A DNA stretch of 14,445 bases from a bacterium. Lineage in GTDB: Bacteria > Spirochaetota > UBA4802 > UBA5550. Location of the stretch: the NCBI GenBank assembly GCA_024224995.1, contig JAAENB010001255.1, positions 1 to 14,445 on the forward strand, read 5' to 3'. The notes under the pieces are model-generated. The model did not search any database, was not told the origin of the DNA, and saw nothing but the letters and a program-made list of their open reading frames with translations. Made by a program: the position numbers and the translations under genes. Shown here one piece after another: positions 14,248 through 14,445 of this stretch (its first letter is position 1; each line of letters opens with the position of its first letter).

Positions 14248-14318
14248 TATTTTACTACAAATTACGGAATTAACCTTTCGCAAAGACCGGGAAGCTATTC
14301 ATATTAAGAGGAACTGCC

Positions 14319-14445
14319 ATGATTACCGAAATTAACTCTGAAGAGGAATATATTCAGGCCCTTGAGAGAATTGAAGAACTTAAAAAAACAAGCTATAACC
14401 AGCAATCCCAGCGTGAACTGATGCAGCTCAAAACTATTGCCTATG
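14319..14445 (+). CDS. N-terminus of a probable HigA-type antitoxin/regulator, cut by the window edge
   Basis: Forty-two codons are visible from ATG 14319, with AAGAGGAA (14306-14313) at good spacing. The protein starts MITEINSEEEYIQALERIEE and continues with a charged helix and LMQLKTIAY. This resembles the N-terminal helices of HigA-family antitoxins (pattern xSExxYxxALxRIEEL...ELxxLxxLxxxYE), which come before a helix-turn-helix domain. HigA binds the HigB ribosome-dependent nuclease and represses its own operon. In the usual order higB comes before higA, but no toxin frame is present in the 600 bases upstream. It would be either a solitary regulator or a toxin gene placed elsewhere. The DNA-binding domain lies beyond the window, so the call is moderate. 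Confidence 0.55.
   Translation, partial: MITEINSEEEYIQALERIEELKKTSYNQQSQRELMQLKTIAY

Larger units (their letters stand above)
13750..14318. other. AT-rich divergent intergenic region
   Basis: No gene of convincing length is seen on either strand. The stretch has palindromes at 13852-13958, two plus-strand promoter-like sequences (14031-14059 and 14219-14247), and a low-complexity A/T tract around 14064-14150. A 67-codon minus-strand frame at 14080-14283 is lysine-, asparagine- and isoleucine-rich and has no recognisable motif, so I do not treat it as a gene. Confidence 0.7.

Noticed and set aside
14080..14283. A 67-codon minus-strand frame in the divergent region
   Set aside because: Low-complexity A/T-derived composition, no family resemblance, and it lies across the promoter of the plus-strand gene.

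Overview
The window is dominated by one long minus-strand operon, about 13.6 kb, read from 13677 down past position 1. A short AT-rich divergent region (13678-14318) and the start of one plus-strand gene lie at the right edge. Everything in the operon is anaerobic redox metabolism: flavin, NAD(P)H and many iron-sulfur clusters. MetF is tetrahydrofolate-dependent, genes have Shine-Dalgarno sites, a sigma70-type promoter is visible, and an in-frame TGA is followed at once by a hairpin, as in bacterial selenoprotein genes. Together these point to a strictly anaerobic bacterium with the methyl branch of the Wood-Ljungdahl pathway and selenocysteine insertion. The phylum cannot be fixed from the sequence; Desulfobacterota-like or other acetogen-like lineages are plausible.

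Order of transcription: a short MvhD-like iron-sulfur protein (13677-13291); MetF, methylene-tetrahydrofolate reductase (13255-12347); a degenerate glutamate-synthase FMN-domain paralog with two ferredoxin motifs (12290-10890); an intact glutamate-synthase FMN subunit with ferredoxin motifs (10918-9338); a protein joining the glutamine amidotransferase and GXGXG domains of glutamate synthase (9341-6681); HdrC (6663-6106); HdrB (6032-5163); a 1486-residue HdrA-like protein with a complete GltD-like NAD(P)H module inserted in its first half (5121-661); MvhD encoded with an internal TGA that I read as selenocysteine (501-55); and the first 12 codons of a probable MetV (36-1). Most junctions are short or overlapping. 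The exception is a 159-base gap before the selenocysteine MvhD, which holds G/C-tract hairpins.

How they may work together: MetF, MetV, HdrABC and MvhD form the known bacterial set MetFV-HdrABC-MvhD, thought to carry out methylene-tetrahydrofolate reduction with flavin-based electron bifurcation. Unusually, all parts of a glutamate synthase alpha subunit are inserted in the same transcription unit. No separate gltD is present, while a GltD module sits inside HdrA. I infer, without proof, that NAD(P)H electrons entering HdrA may be shared between methyl-branch reduction and glutamate synthesis, or that a larger Hdr-glutamate synthase complex exists.

The right end (13678-14318) is non-coding and rich in palindromes. 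It has a candidate operon promoter and inverted-repeat operator on the minus strand, two TTGACA promoter-like sequences on the plus strand, and then a cut-off plus-strand gene resembling the N-terminus of HigA-type antitoxins.
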